From an uncultured Acidobacteriota bacterium (lineage in GTDB: Bacteria > Acidobacteriota > Terriglobia > Bryobacterales > Bryobacteraceae), in the NCBI GenBank assembly GCA_902825945.1, contig CADECY010000037.1:1-64000 (forward strand): a stretch of DNA of 64,000 nt, given 5' to 3'. The notes beneath the pieces are model-generated. The model was not told the origin of the DNA and searched no databases. It saw only the letters and a program-made list of their open reading frames with translations. The translations under genes were made by a program, and so were the position numbers. Below, piece by piece: positions 1 to 9,512 of this stretch. The stretch's first letter is position 1; each line of letters opens with the position of its first letter.

Positions 1-51
1 GATGATTCTCCAGACGTATGGTAGTACGCCCGCGCGGGCGCGGTCAAAACA

Positions 52-3000
52 CTAGAACTGCAACCGGAGCGCCATCTGGATCGTTCGCGGACCGTTGCCC
101 GGAGCGGTTCCCGTCACGCGTCCGAAATTGGCGCCACCGAAGTTGGTGTCGGCACGGCCGAATTGAACCCGGTTGAACGCGTTGAACATCTCGGCCCGAT
201 ACTGGAGCTTCAACCGCTCGCGCCAGAAGGTGAAGTTCTTGGCGAGCGACATGTCCCAGTTGTTCACCCGGCTGTACCGGATCTCGTCAATGAAGCGCGG
301 CGCGTTGCCAAAGGTGAATGGGGCGGGTTGTTCGAAGGCCGCCGTGTTGAACCAGCGCTCGATCGTGCGGGTGCCGTCGTTGTAGCTCGTGCCGGACTTT
401 ACGTTCGGGAACTGCCAGGCGCTGAAACTGAAGTTATTGTTCGGTGCCGAGAACAGGAGCGGAAGTCCGGAATCCATCTTCCAGATCGCGCTCCACTGCC
501 AGCCGCCGATCACGGCATCCACCACCGGATGCGCGTTCGCGGCGATCTTGCGGCCCTTGCCGATCGGAACCTCGTAGACGTAGGTGAGAGCGAAGCTGTG
601 CGGCACGTCGTGCGCGCTCACCGACTTTTCGAGTTGGAGGTTATAGATGTTCCGCGCGCGATCATTCACTTCCCAACCCTGGTTCTCCGACGAGTTGTCC
701 TCGGCGTGCGACCGTTGATAGGAAGCCATGATCACGCCGCCCTTTTCGAACCGGCGCTGCCAGCGCACCAGGAACGCCTGGAAGTGCGAGAACGCGCCGG
801 GCATGTCGAGAATGCGGGTGTCCTGAAACTGCGGATACGGCCGGATGAGCTGACGGCGCAGCACGGTGCGTTGCGCGAGCGGACCATTCTGAATGATTCC
901 GAAGAACGGGTTGGGCACCGAGTCATTCAACGGAGCCCCGATCTTCAATTGATCCTCGGTGAGCTGGTTGATGTTCATGCCTTCGTAGAAGCCGTTGTAG
1001 CCGTAGGCGAGCTTGCGCCCTTCGCTACCCGCGAAGCCCACTTCGAGGAGCATGCGCTTGCCGAGTTCCATTTGCACGTCGGTCGAGAACTGTTGCATGT
1101 ACGGAGTAGGGCGCTTGCGCTGGAACGAGCGGATGTTGAAGCCCACCGCGGTCTCGAGTCCGGCGGACGCGCCAGTCGGCTGCGCGAGGCCTTGCGGGAA
1201 CGGATTGCGCAGCAGATTGAACGCCGTGCGGCCGTTATCGAGGGAGTTCAGCCAAGTGTTGTCGAGCGAGTAGCCATCGTTACCGACCGGGCCCACGTTC
1301 GAGGTGGGAGCGAGGTAGATACCGTAGCCGCCGCGCCACACGATCTTGTCGGTGATCTTGTAGGCGATGCCGATGCGCGGGGCGAAGTCGCGATGCGGCG
1401 AATCCCACTGGAAGCGATTCGAGTTGTCCACCCAGCGGAGCCCGCCGCGCAGGCTCGGAATTCCTGCCTTCTGGCCGAGCGGCGATGCGACATCCGAGTC
1501 GAACCAGTTGAGCCGGTTGTAACGTTCGGTGCGGGCGCGCTGGAGTTCCCAGCGCAAGCCCGCGTTCACCGTCAGGCGGCGGTTCACGTTCCAGGTGTCA
1601 TGCACATAGAGATTCCAGTGCGTGTGGACCGACGTCGGCTTCGCGTTATTCGGAGCATTGCCGCCCGAACCAGTGCCCAGCAGGAACGAGCCGATCGTGT
1701 TGCCCTGGTTGATATTGCCACGAACGTCGGGATCGGGACCCGCGGTGAAGAAGCGGTCGAAGTTCAGCGAGATCGACGTGGTCTCGATCAGGCTCAGGTA
1801 GTAGCGATCGACATACCAGCCAGCCTTCAGAGAGTGCTTGGTGAACTGCTTGGAGGCGTGAACACCGTGGCTGGTGAGCGATCGGGCGGCAATCGAGAAA
1901 TTCGAGTTGCCCGGCGAATAGTAGTTGGCCAAGCCGAAAGCGGCGGGCGTCGGGACATCGAGTTGGGCGACGAGATTCGCGGGAAGGCCCTGCCGGTCGG
2001 CCGTGACGCCGGTCGCAACCGACGAGTTCTCTTCTGTGAACTTGCCCGCGCCCGCAAGCACGCTGATCACGGTGGTCGGGTTCAGCACGAAGGTGTTGCC
2101 GAGAGCGACCGACCAGCGCGGAGTGCGTCCGTAGCGCGCGCTCTCGACTTCGGGCGCGAAGATGAACGGCGGCGTGTTGAACTGGGGAGCCTTGGTGAAA
2201 CGCGCGAAGAGTGAGTGCTTGTCGGAGGAGACCCAGTCGACGCGGCCGTCGTAGCGTTCGTTTTCGACGATATTGCGGAGTCCGCCGCGTACGAAGTTGT
2301 CGAGCCGCGCCGGGCCGCGGCCCTCACTGGTCGGCCCCGGCAGAAATCCCAGAACTTTGGTGGCAACCGGGTCGAAACGCGTCGAGGGAATGCGGTTGCC
2401 GGGAAACGCGTCGCGAATGAAGCGGCCCGCGGCGTTGGGGTCGGGCCTCGTCGTCGAGGGATCGAACATCGTCACTGCCGTTCCGTTGGCGTTGAAACTC
2501 TGTGTGAAGTCGCCGGAACGTTCGGCGGCGGTGGGCAGAGTCGCGATGCGCGTGGCCGGAGTCGATTCGCGCAGGAATTCGGCGCCGAAGAATCCATACA
2601 GGTTGATCTTGCGAACAATGGGGCCGCTGAGGTTGCCACCGAACATGTTCCGGCGGAAGGGCGCCTTGGCGACGCCGTTGCGGTTATTGAAAAAACTGTT
2701 GGCGTCGAGCTTGGAGTTGCGGGCGTACTCGTAGGCAAGCCCATGCCACTGCTGTCCGCCGCCTTTGGTGGTGATCTGGATCACGCCGCCGGCGGTTCGG
2801 CCGAAGCGGGCGTCGTAGGCGTTGCGCGTGATTTGGAACTCGGCCACCGAGTCCATGATCGGCGAGGCGATCGCACCGCCCCAATCGCCGGAGGCCGACG
2901 GGATGCCATCGATCATGTAGGCGACTTGCTCGTCGCGCCCGCCGTTGATCGAAAAGCGATTCTGATTCTGATCGGTGTTCGACCCCGAGATGCCGGTGCG

Positions 3001-3483
3001 CGGCGCGACCACGCCCGCTTGCGTGTGGAACAGCACCAGCGGATTCCGCGCGATGGCGGGCAACTCCTGCACGGTGCTCGCGCCGAGTGTCACCATCTGG
3101 TTGGCAGTCTGCGTGTCGATGGTGCCCGCGTTGGCCACGACTTCGACGGCCTCCGCCACTTGACCGATCGTTAGCGTGAGATTCAGCTCTAGTGTCTGGG
3201 AGGTGGAAAGGCGGACATCGTTCGTCACCACGTCGCGGAATCCGGCTTTGACGGCTTTGACCGAATAGGCGCCAGGCTGGATCTGGGAGAATGTGTAGCG
3301 CCCATCGACTGTCGATTCAACGGCGCGAAGTTCGCGTGTGGCAGCATTGGTAAGCGTCACGGACGCGCCGGGAACACCGGCTCCGCTTGCATCGGAAACG
3401 ACGCCGGTGATTGCGCCGGTGAAGGTTTGTGCTGTCATCGACAGCGCGGCGAAAAAGATCGCAACGTGGCTTCGAAAGAACAT
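52..3483 (-). CDS. TonB-dependent receptor with carboxypeptidase-regulatory-like N-terminus
   Basis: Outer-membrane receptor of 1,143 residues, probably for uptake of an oligomeric nutrient; the substrate cannot be read from sequence. A signal peptide covers about residues 1-19 (ending TAQ). A CarboxypepD_reg-like beta-sandwich follows at about 21-105 (TGAITGVVSDASGAGVPGA). A plug-like region lies at about 120-250 (YMIDGIPSASGDWGG, GGVIQITTKGG), then a long beta-barrel ending in an aromatic residue (MALRLQF). The ATG start has an upstream AGGTAGGAG ribosome site about 8 nt away. It is divergent from the PHP-domain gene, with a ~50 bp shared promoter gap. The size and order match the Oar-like receptors expanded in Acidobacteriota. 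The family call is firm; the ligand is unknown. Confidence 0.93.
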   Translation of the reverse strand: MFFRSHVAIFFAALSMTAQTFTGAITGVVSDASGAGVPGASVTLTNAATRELRAVESTVDGRYTFSQIQPGAYSVKAVKAGFRDVVTNDVRLSTSQTLELNLTLTIGQVAEAVEVVANAGTIDTQTANQMVTLGASTVQELPAIARNPLVLFHTQAGVVAPRTGISGSNTDQNQNRFSINGGRDEQVAYMIDGIPSASGDWGGAIASPIMDSVAEFQITRNAYDARFGRTAGGVIQITTKGGGQQWHGLAYEYARNSKLDANSFFNNRNGVAKAPFRRNMFGGNLSGPIVRKINLYGFFGAEFLRESTPATRIATLPTAAERSGDFTQSFNANGTAVTMFDPSTTRPDPNAAGRFIRDAFPGNRIPSTRFDPVATKVLGFLPGPTSEGRGPARLDNFVRGGLRNIVENERYDGRVDWVSSDKHSLFARFTKAPQFNTPPFIFAPEVESARYGRTPRWSVALGNTFVLNPTTVISVLAGAGKFTEENSSVATGVTADRQGLPANLVAQLDVPTPAAFGLANYYSPGNSNFSIAARSLTSHGVHASKQFTKHSLKAGWYVDRYYLSLIETTSISLNFDRFFTAGPDPDVRGNINQGNTIGSFLLGTGSGGNAPNNAKPTSVHTHWNLYVHDTWNVNRRLTVNAGLRWELQRARTERYNRLNWFDSDVASPLGQKAGIPSLRGGLRWVDNSNRFQWDSPHRDFAPRIGIAYKITDKIVWRGGYGIYLAPTSNVGPVGNDGYSLDNTWLNSLDNGRTAFNLLRNPFPQGLAQPTGASAGLETAVGFNIRSFQRKRPTPYMQQFSTDVQMELGKRMLLEVGFAGSEGRKLAYGYNGFYEGMNINQLTEDQLKIGAPLNDSVPNPFFGIIQNGPLAQRTVLRRQLIRPYPQFQDTRILDMPGAFSHFQAFLVRWQRRFEKGGVIMASYQRSHAEDNSSENQGWEVNDRARNIYNLQLEKSVSAHDVPHSFALTYVYEVPIGKGRKIAANAHPVVDAVIGGWQWSAIWKMDSGLPLLFSAPNNNFSFSAWQFPNVKSGTSYNDGTRTIERWFNTAAFEQPAPFTFGNAPRFIDEIRYSRVNNWDMSLAKNFTFWRERLKLQYRAEMFNAFNRVQFGRADTNFGGANFGRVTGTAPGNGPRTIQMALRLQF

Positions 3484-3535
3484 GTTCTAAACTCCTACCT
3501 GGAGGCGAAGATATTTGTTGACTATAGCAGGCCTG

Positions 3536-5788
3536 ATGCGGATTCATCTCGCGATCCTCATGTTGTGGCCCGTGTTCTGCGCCGGTCAAGTGACGGTCTC
3601 ATCGCCGCTCTATCTCGCGCATGATCACGCCCGGTTCGCGCAGGATAGGCCAGCGGCCGTCTATCAGCCTTCGTTCGCGGCCGTGCCTGGACGAGGTCTC
3701 GTCTTCGCCTGGACAGCTTACGATCGCGGATCGGAGCGAATCTTGTCGGCGGAACTCACTGGCGCCCGCATGTCGCCAGTGCGGCAGTTGTCGGCTGGAG
3801 CAGGGACCTACTACCAGCCGGTCATCGCCGCGGGCCGCGAGGAGGCGTGGGCCGTGTGGTCGCGCTTGGCCGGCGGTGTATGGACCGTCGCGGGGAGGCA
3901 TCAGTCACGAGGGCAGTGGCAGCCGGTTGTTGGGCTGAGTCCGGCAGGCGTGAATGCAACGCGGCCCGCGGCGGTGGCCGCTGGAGGTCGATTGTTCGCC
4001 GCTTGGGAGCAGCAGCTCGAGCGTGGATCACGGATCGCGATGAGCGATGGCGCGATCGTGTCGAATGGTCCCTACGATTACCGGCCGGCACTTGTAGCCG
4101 ATGAGCGCGGCACGGTGTGGGTTTTCTGGGATTCGTATTCGCCGGGCGATCGCCGTTATCGAGTGTTGGCGCGGCGCGTCCATCCGGATCGCGGGCCAAT
4201 CGAAGCGGTCTCCGATGGATCGGTGAGCGCGCTGAAACCGGTTGCGCTCAGTGCTGGACCTGCCGGGCTCGCCGTGGCGTGGATCAGCCGGCGTGATGTC
4301 GAAGCGCTCGGCATTCTCGATCAGTGGTACACCATCCAGGCGGCGCGGCTCGTCAACGGAAAGTGGGAGCGATTCGGCGATGTCGCCGATCTTCGCCACG
4401 GGCTGTTGCCACGCGTTGAACCTCGCGTGGGCGCGCTGACCGGATATCAAGGGGAACGGCTGCGTCCAATGCTTTCGCTGGTGAATGGCTCTGTTTGGTT
4501 GCTGTGGGAACGTAAGCTGATGCACAGCGGCGGAACAGAAACGTTCGGACAACTGTGCGGGCGGAGGTTCGATGGGGCGAAGTGGCAGGAACCGGTCTCG
4601 TTACACGAAGGGCTGCTCGACTATCGCGTGGCAGCGGACCGTTTCACGGCCGTCGCGAAGGGAATGCTGCAGGACTATCGCGTGTTCGAGATCGATGCGA
4701 GCCAAACCAAATCCCTCGCTGTTGCCAGCGAAACGTGGCCCGGTTGGCGCGCGGTGGATCTGCCGAAAGCGCTACCGGAATCGCGCCGGAGCGCCGTCAT
4801 CGACGGTGCGGAGTTCCAACTCTACTGGGCCGATCTGCATGTCCACAGCGGACTCACTCCCGATGCCGAAGGTGAGCCCGATGAACTCATCCACTTCGCA
4901 CGCGATGCGGCGAGGATCGACGCCGTGGTGATCCAGGAAAACGATTTCTACAGCCGCATGTTGACCGAAGGCGAGTATCGAATGGGCCTGCACTATTCGC
5001 GTCTGCTGAGCGAACCGGGGAAGTTCCTTGCGCTGGCTGGATTCGAATGGACTCACCGTCAGGACGACAATCGTCCGAATCACCGCACGGCGATCTTTCC
5101 TTCCTACGACGCCCCGATCGTCCGGCACGCCGAGAACAACGCGAACTTCGGCGAACTTTGCGATGTGGTGGAAGCGGCCGGTGGTGTGATGAACACGCAG
5201 CACGAAGTCTATCGTTGGAGCGGGCGGGCCTGCGATGCGAACATCGAAGTCGCGTCGGGCTGGCGCGTGTTCATCCGGAATCCGGAAAAGATCCACGGCG
5301 ATCTCTCCGCGGGCGCACGGGCTGGTTTCGTCGCGACATCGGATGGTCATCGCCGTAATCCAGGAACCGGCGGCGGACTCACCGGACTCTACCTGCGCGC
5401 GCTCACCAACACAGAGGTGATCGAGGCGTTGCGCGAGCATCGCGTGTTCGCTACGAACGGATCACGCATCGCGCTCGATGCCCGGGCCAACGGGACGTTC
5501 ATGGGGCAGGCGCTGCGGGCAAAGGGACGCGTGGAACTCGCGCTGAAGGTTTGGGCCCCGAAACAAATCGTTCGAGCGGTGTTGATTCGCGATGGAGCGG
5601 AGATTCACATCGCAAAGGGCGGTGCGAACCAACTCAGCCTCACCCATTCCGACGCACCCGGGCGCGGCAGCCATTGGTACTATTGGCGCGTCGAGATCGA
5701 GGGCGAATCGCCGGACTATCCGGGCAACATCAAGGTGGCCGAGGGCAACCTGGCGTGGTCGAGCCCTCACCGCGTGACGGTGGAATGA
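3536..5788 (+). CDS. Secreted PHP-superfamily (DUF3604-like) protein with N-terminal beta-propeller-like half
   Basis: About 750 residues. The N-terminal half (about 25-420) has repeated Trp-rich beta blades like exo-sialidase propellers. The C-terminal half carries a PHP/DUF3604 metal-dependent phosphoesterase signature: YWADLHVHSGLTPDAEGEP, later WTHRQDDNRPNHR, NTQHEVYRW and ATSDGHRRNPG, supplying His and Asp metal ligands. The signal peptide MRIHLAILMLWPVFCAG makes ATG 3536 the likely start. A TTG at 3515 behind GGAGG would add seven residues and is an alternative. It probably acts in the periplasm or outside the cell. Substrate unknown. Divergent from the TonB receptor and convergent with the sialidase-fold gene, whose stop is adjacent. 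Confidence 0.85.
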   Translation: MRIHLAILMLWPVFCAGQVTVSSPLYLAHDHARFAQDRPAAVYQPSFAAVPGRGLVFAWTAYDRGSERILSAELTGARMSPVRQLSAGAGTYYQPVIAAGREEAWAVWSRLAGGVWTVAGRHQSRGQWQPVVGLSPAGVNATRPAAVAAGGRLFAAWEQQLERGSRIAMSDGAIVSNGPYDYRPALVADERGTVWVFWDSYSPGDRRYRVLARRVHPDRGPIEAVSDGSVSALKPVALSAGPAGLAVAWISRRDVEALGILDQWYTIQAARLVNGKWERFGDVADLRHGLLPRVEPRVGALTGYQGERLRPMLSLVNGSVWLLWERKLMHSGGTETFGQLCGRRFDGAKWQEPVSLHEGLLDYRVAADRFTAVAKGMLQDYRVFEIDASQTKSLAVASETWPGWRAVDLPKALPESRRSAVIDGAEFQLYWADLHVHSGLTPDAEGEPDELIHFARDAARIDAVVIQENDFYSRMLTEGEYRMGLHYSRLLSEPGKFLALAGFEWTHRQDDNRPNHRTAIFPSYDAPIVRHAENNANFGELCDVVEAAGGVMNTQHEVYRWSGRACDANIEVASGWRVFIRNPEKIHGDLSAGARAGFVATSDGHRRNPGTGGGLTGLYLRALTNTEVIEALREHRVFATNGSRIALDARANGTFMGQALRAKGRVELALKVWAPKQIVRAVLIRDGAEIHIAKGGANQLSLTHSDAPGRGSHWYYWRVEIEGESPDYPGNIKVAEGNLAWSSPHRVTVE

Positions 5789-6931
5789 CTACGACAATCG
5801 CCAGCGGGCCAGACGCAGCACCGAGAACGGCGGTTCGGGCAGCTTCACGGCGATCGATCCCGATCGCTTCGATTCGTACCAGATGGTGACGAACTCGTTG
5901 CCGTCCAGTTGCACGGTCGCCGGATAGCCGATGTCGCCCGTGCCGTCATCGGAAAGCACCATCGCTTCTGACCATGTCCGGCCATGATCTTCACTGAGCC
6001 GGACGTGGTTTCCACGCGGTGGCCGGCGGTAGCCGTAACTCATCAGCAGCCGCCCGTCCGCCAGCCGCAACAGGTGCGACGGCAGTCCCCAGACGCCGAT
6101 CGGGCGTGGAACGGACCAGGCTCGCCCGCCATCGGAAGATTCCGATTGCAGCGTTTCCCGCTCGTTCGCTTTGTTGTGATTGCGAACGTGCGTAACGATG
6201 CGGCCGTCCGCGGTTTCAACCGCGTGCAACTCGTGATAGTTCGCGTGAGTGTCGCCAGGCCGGGCGGGAATCGAGGCAAGCCACTTCCACGTTCGTCCAT
6301 CATCCTTGGATTCGCAAACACCGATCTCGCCATCGTCCGGATATTTCTTGCCGGGATACAGAAGCCGTCCGTCCTTCAACGCGATGGGCCCGTGAGGACT
6401 CGTGACCGGCACCCGATACGGAACCGACCACGCGATGCCGCCATCTTCGGACCGGATCATCCACGCGCCGCGCAGCTTTTGCCGTTGCTCCTGAGTGGTG
6501 CCGCGATGGACAGCCTTCCAGCGCTCGACGCGGTCCGCCTCCCAGCCCTTCGCTTCGGCGAAGACCTTCTCGAACGCGACCGAGGTGAACGTCGTGGCGA
6601 GCAACGTTCCGCGCGGTGTTTCGAGGATGCCGGAGTCGCGATCGTCGATCGGGGTATCCATGATCACCTGTGGCCAACTCCATGTGCGGCCCTGATCGGA
6701 CGAGCGGATGAACTCGACGCGGCCGAACGGATCGATGTGTCCTTCGCGTCCACCGGAGTACGATGCGATCAATTCCCCGTTGGAGCGCTTTGCCATGGTG
6801 GCCCAGGCATGATAGTGGCGCGGCTGGTGAGAGATCACCGATATCGATTCGACGGTGGCTTTCGGCGCGGCCTTGGCCCGGCGCGCGAGCAAAGCGGTGG
6901 CGAAGAGACTGCGGCGGCTGATGAGTGGCAT
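5789..6931 (-). CDS. Secreted sialidase-fold (BNR/Asp-box) protein
   Basis: About 380 residues with a twin-arginine-like leader (MPLISRRSLFATALLARRAKA) that fixes the start at ATG 6931; the longer open frame upstream runs into the divergent ybaK gene. Asp-box repeats are visible (SSDQGRTW, SEDGGIAW, SKDDGRTW, SSDGGRAW, SEDHGRTW), as in six-bladed exo-alpha-sialidase-like propellers. A GDIGYP segment near the C-terminus is shared with the paralogue at 28924-30024. The protein probably acts on glycans or glycosides in the periplasm, but sialidase activity should not be assumed: acidobacterial members are annotated only by fold. Confidence 0.85.
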   Translation of the reverse strand: MPLISRRSLFATALLARRAKAAPKATVESISVISHQPRHYHAWATMAKRSNGELIASYSGGREGHIDPFGRVEFIRSSDQGRTWSWPQVIMDTPIDDRDSGILETPRGTLLATTFTSVAFEKVFAEAKGWEADRVERWKAVHRGTTQEQRQKLRGAWMIRSEDGGIAWSVPYRVPVTSPHGPIALKDGRLLYPGKKYPDDGEIGVCESKDDGRTWKWLASIPARPGDTHANYHELHAVETADGRIVTHVRNHNKANERETLQSESSDGGRAWSVPRPIGVWGLPSHLLRLADGRLLMSYGYRRPPRGNHVRLSEDHGRTWSEAMVLSDDGTGDIGYPATVQLDGNEFVTIWYESKRSGSIAVKLPEPPFSVLRLARWRLS

Positions 6932-6968
6932 CGGGATCATTCTATCGAGGATGGCAAAATGACAGGAG

Positions 6969-7448
6969 ATGGCCGCCAAGACCAATGCGATCCGGATCAT
7001 CGAGCAACTCGGGATTCCGTACGAAACTCGCGAATATGAAGTGGACCCCGAAGATCTCGCAGCCGAAACCGTTGCCGCGAAAATAGGAATGCCGCCCGAG
7101 CAGGTGTTCAAGACACTTGCCGCCGTGGGCGATCGCAACGGTATTTGTCTGGCCGTGATTCCGGGTAATTCGCAACTGGACCTCAAGGCGCTCGCCCAAC
7201 TCAGCGGAAATCGCAAGATCGAACTGGCGCCGCTCAAGGATGTCCAGAACCTGACCGGCTACATTCGTGGAGCGGTGACGGCGTTCGGATGCAGGAAGGA
7301 CTATCCGGTCTTCGTCGACGAAACGGCTTGGTTATGGGACGTGATTTCAATCTCTGCGGGGATGCGCGGGATGCAAGTGCTGATGGCTCCGGATCGCTAC
7401 ATCGAAGCGCTGTCAGCCACCGTGGGCGCGATCGCCAAGGACAAATGA
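6969..7448 (+). CDS. ybaK: YbaK/EbsC-family aminoacyl-tRNA deacylase (Cys-tRNA(Pro) deacylase)
   Basis: 159 residues, the normal length for YbaK. The family hydrolyses mischarged Cys-tRNA(Pro) as an editing factor in the cytoplasm. Diagnostic segments are the TNAIRIIEQLGIPYETREYE N-terminus, QVFKTLA with the conserved Lys48, AVIPGNSQLDLKALAQLSG, and the C-terminal PVFVDETAWLWDVISISAG strand. The ATG start lies about 40 bp from the divergent sialidase-fold gene. The 3' end overlaps the convergent DUF5990-like gene by 36 bp. Closely related YbaK/ProX/EbsC enzymes differ in tRNA specificity, so the exact substrate is inferred. Confidence 0.92.
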   Translation: MAAKTNAIRIIEQLGIPYETREYEVDPEDLAAETVAAKIGMPPEQVFKTLAAVGDRNGICLAVIPGNSQLDLKALAQLSGNRKIELAPLKDVQNLTGYIRGAVTAFGCRKDYPVFVDETAWLWDVISISAGMRGMQVLMAPDRYIEALSATVGAIAKDK

Positions 7449-7829
7449 TGGCTTCACCGTGGCGCAGGCTGGGGTTCCGTCCTTGCCGGTGCCGCCAACT
7501 CGCACCTCGATCACACGGCCGGAGCCGGTCATCTCGCTCGTAATGCCCGCGAGCGGAATCTTCATTCGCCGCCGGATGAAGGTGCCGGCTTGGCCCGCGC
7601 TCGCACCGATATCGATGTAGACGAATCGCCCGCCGCGGGGGCCGTGGACGAATGGTCCGGCGAAGTCGACGCCATCGGCGCTGGCTTTGATCGTGGGCTC
7701 GATTTCGAAAGTGAGATCGGCGCCGGTGGAACGCTGAGTCTGGACCGTCTCATAGGAAGAGCCTCGCCCCTTCTGTACTCCGAAGTCGATCCCTGGGGGC
7801 GGCTGTACGATCACGATGCGAAGTGGCAC
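7413..7829 (-). CDS. DUF5990-like protein of unknown function
   Basis: 138 residues, no signal peptide or membrane segment, so probably cytosolic. It contains DFAGPFVHGPRGGRFVYIDI and GQAGTFIRRRMKIPLAGI, the pattern I associate with DUF5990: a hydrophobic FVxGPxGxRFVYI strand followed by an RRxKIPL segment. That family has no assigned role. The start ATG lies 9 bp downstream of the DUF362 stop on the same strand, so it may be the second gene of that transcript. Its stop overlaps ybaK on the other strand. Confidence 0.65.
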   Translation of the reverse strand: MPLRIVIVQPPPGIDFGVQKGRGSSYETVQTQRSTGADLTFEIEPTIKASADGVDFAGPFVHGPRGGRFVYIDIGASAGQAGTFIRRRMKIPLAGITSEMTGSGRVIEVRVGGTGKDGTPACATVKPSFVLGDRAHGG

Positions 7830-7838
7830 CCTCGAATT

Positions 7839-9449
7839 TTACCCGAGCCAGCGAATGCCCTCTGCCGTATCGCCATCGTTCCTCGGCCCGATCAGGTAGG
7901 CGCTCATGCGAGCCTGCGAATCGAGTGCCACCAGGTCCACCCGGAGTTCGTTCACGCCGGGCTTCAGTTCCACCGCTTGCTGGAACTGTCCGCCACGATA
8001 CTTGGTACGGCTCTCTTCCGCGAGCACGCGTTCGCCGTTGAGTTTCGCCTCGAAGCGGCCGGTGGCGCCGATCCAGAGGTGCGCCTTCGTGTGGCCTTCC
8101 GAGCGGACTCGTGTGACCGCCGCGAACTTCGCGCCAGGCGCGACGGGCTTGCCGCTCCAACGGTCGAAGTGCAGTGTGTCGGCCGGGATCTCGCAGGGTT
8201 TCCAGGATTCGACCGGCGTCTCTGGGTGCGCGGTCACACGCCAGGACCGGTTCGCGCGCCCGAACCAGTGGCGCGGTTTGGCCCAACGGCGCCGCAAGGG
8301 ATCGGGCTCGGCGCCCACGACATCCACCATCGCGAGGTCGCGCACGCCCATCTCGCGCTTGGCGGCCATGTGCAGGAACTCCATGTCCCACGGGTTGAAC
8401 CCGAGCAGGTGCGACACGAGCGAATCCGCAGCCACCGGATCTTCGCCCGCCAGCACGAGATTGCTTTGCACCAGTTGATCGCTGATGCCGCAATTATGCT
8501 CCTGATACTGGAGTCCGCGGAGTCCGTCGATCACCGCGTAATCGGGCGGGTGAAACGCCGCGAGATCGACAATGAACGGATCGATGCGATCCTCCACCGA
8601 ATGTCCGGAGTGGAGTTGCGCGTTGTGGAAGGTACCCGGCACGGCGTAGGCTTCGCGCGGCGCGGTGCCCACGTAGTTCTTGAGGCAACACGTGATGCCG
8701 CTTTGCAAGTGGACCTTCATCACGGGCACCGTGATCAGGAAATCGCAATTGCGAATCGTGTTGGTAACGAAGTAGTCCGGCCGCGCACCGAACGCTCCCA
8801 CGCCGTTCGCGGCCTTCGGCACCTCGATCCGCCGGAAGCGCCCGCTCGGGTCGCGCACCGCGTCATAGCTCAGATCCACGTAGTCGAATCCGCGGCCCGG
8901 ATACTCCTTTCGGAACTCCGCGAGCATGCCGCCGAACGAGCCGCCTGTTCCCGGAAACTCGCGCGGACCCCAATCGAACGTCATCGCGTCACGCCGCACG
9001 CCGTCCTGAAAAATGATGTTATCGGGCGCGGGATCGCTCAGCCGGCGATAGCTGCCGCCTTCGGCGAGCGTGATGCGGCCGGCCTTCGAAAATCGCGCGA
9101 CATATTCGAGCACAGCGCGCGTGACGCGCATATCGGTAATGTCACCGGTGCGGTAGAACTCGCGTCCCCGTAGGCCGACGATGTTCGGTTTGATGACGAC
9201 CCAAGATCCTGGCCGGATCTTGGCTTCGAGGCTTCCGGCGCGCGGCGTGCCGAGGCGGATTGCGGTCCAGACCATGTCGCGGACGCGCTCGTAGTCGAGC
9301 GGATCGTCCAGCGGGGCTGGGCGGCGCAGCTTGCTGAAGTTCGAGGGAACGAGCCCGATGCGAGTGTGTCCGGTGGCGCCCCTCAGTCCGGTTGGGAGCG
9401 CTGCTGCTCCCGCCGCGGCGAAGAGAAGTTGCCTGCGGTTGAGGTCCAT
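7839..9449 (-). CDS. DUF362 protein with C-terminal beta-sandwich extension, exported
   Basis: 536 residues. The start at ATG 9449 gives a twin-arginine-type leader (MDLNRRQLLFAAAGAAALP); the longer open frame upstream overlaps the divergent gene and is unlikely. The body (about 30-400) is DUF362-like: VVIKPNIVGLRG, NTIRNCDFLITVPVMKVH, SGITCCLKNYVGT and AVIDGLRG. DUF362 proteins often occur as iron-sulfur or maturation-type proteins of unknown chemistry. No CxxCxxC ferredoxin motif is present here. Residues ~410-536 form an extra domain (KAHLWIGATGRFEAKLNGE, ELKPGVNELRVDLVALDSQ) resembling a carbohydrate-binding beta-sandwich. Paired with a second DUF362 gene starting 64 bp away. Confidence 0.82.
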   Translation of the reverse strand: MDLNRRQLLFAAAGAAALPTGLRGATGHTRIGLVPSNFSKLRRPAPLDDPLDYERVRDMVWTAIRLGTPRAGSLEAKIRPGSWVVIKPNIVGLRGREFYRTGDITDMRVTRAVLEYVARFSKAGRITLAEGGSYRRLSDPAPDNIIFQDGVRRDAMTFDWGPREFPGTGGSFGGMLAEFRKEYPGRGFDYVDLSYDAVRDPSGRFRRIEVPKAANGVGAFGARPDYFVTNTIRNCDFLITVPVMKVHLQSGITCCLKNYVGTAPREAYAVPGTFHNAQLHSGHSVEDRIDPFIVDLAAFHPPDYAVIDGLRGLQYQEHNCGISDQLVQSNLVLAGEDPVAADSLVSHLLGFNPWDMEFLHMAAKREMGVRDLAMVDVVGAEPDPLRRRWAKPRHWFGRANRSWRVTAHPETPVESWKPCEIPADTLHFDRWSGKPVAPGAKFAAVTRVRSEGHTKAHLWIGATGRFEAKLNGERVLAEESRTKYRGGQFQQAVELKPGVNELRVDLVALDSQARMSAYLIGPRNDGDTAEGIRWLG

Positions 9450-9512
9450 ACCAACTTTATACACCCTTTCAAGATCAAAAGGTATTAAAATCGTAAACAG
9501 GAGGCCGACCGA

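Noticed and set aside
20..45. CGCCCGCGCGGGCGCG palindrome after the first TonB receptor as a terminator
   Set aside because: GC-only self-complementarity is common at this base composition; no T tract and no clear stem-loop spacing.
163..2214. 683-codon plus-strand open frame
   Set aside because: Antisense to the first TonB receptor with no domain content or ribosome site.
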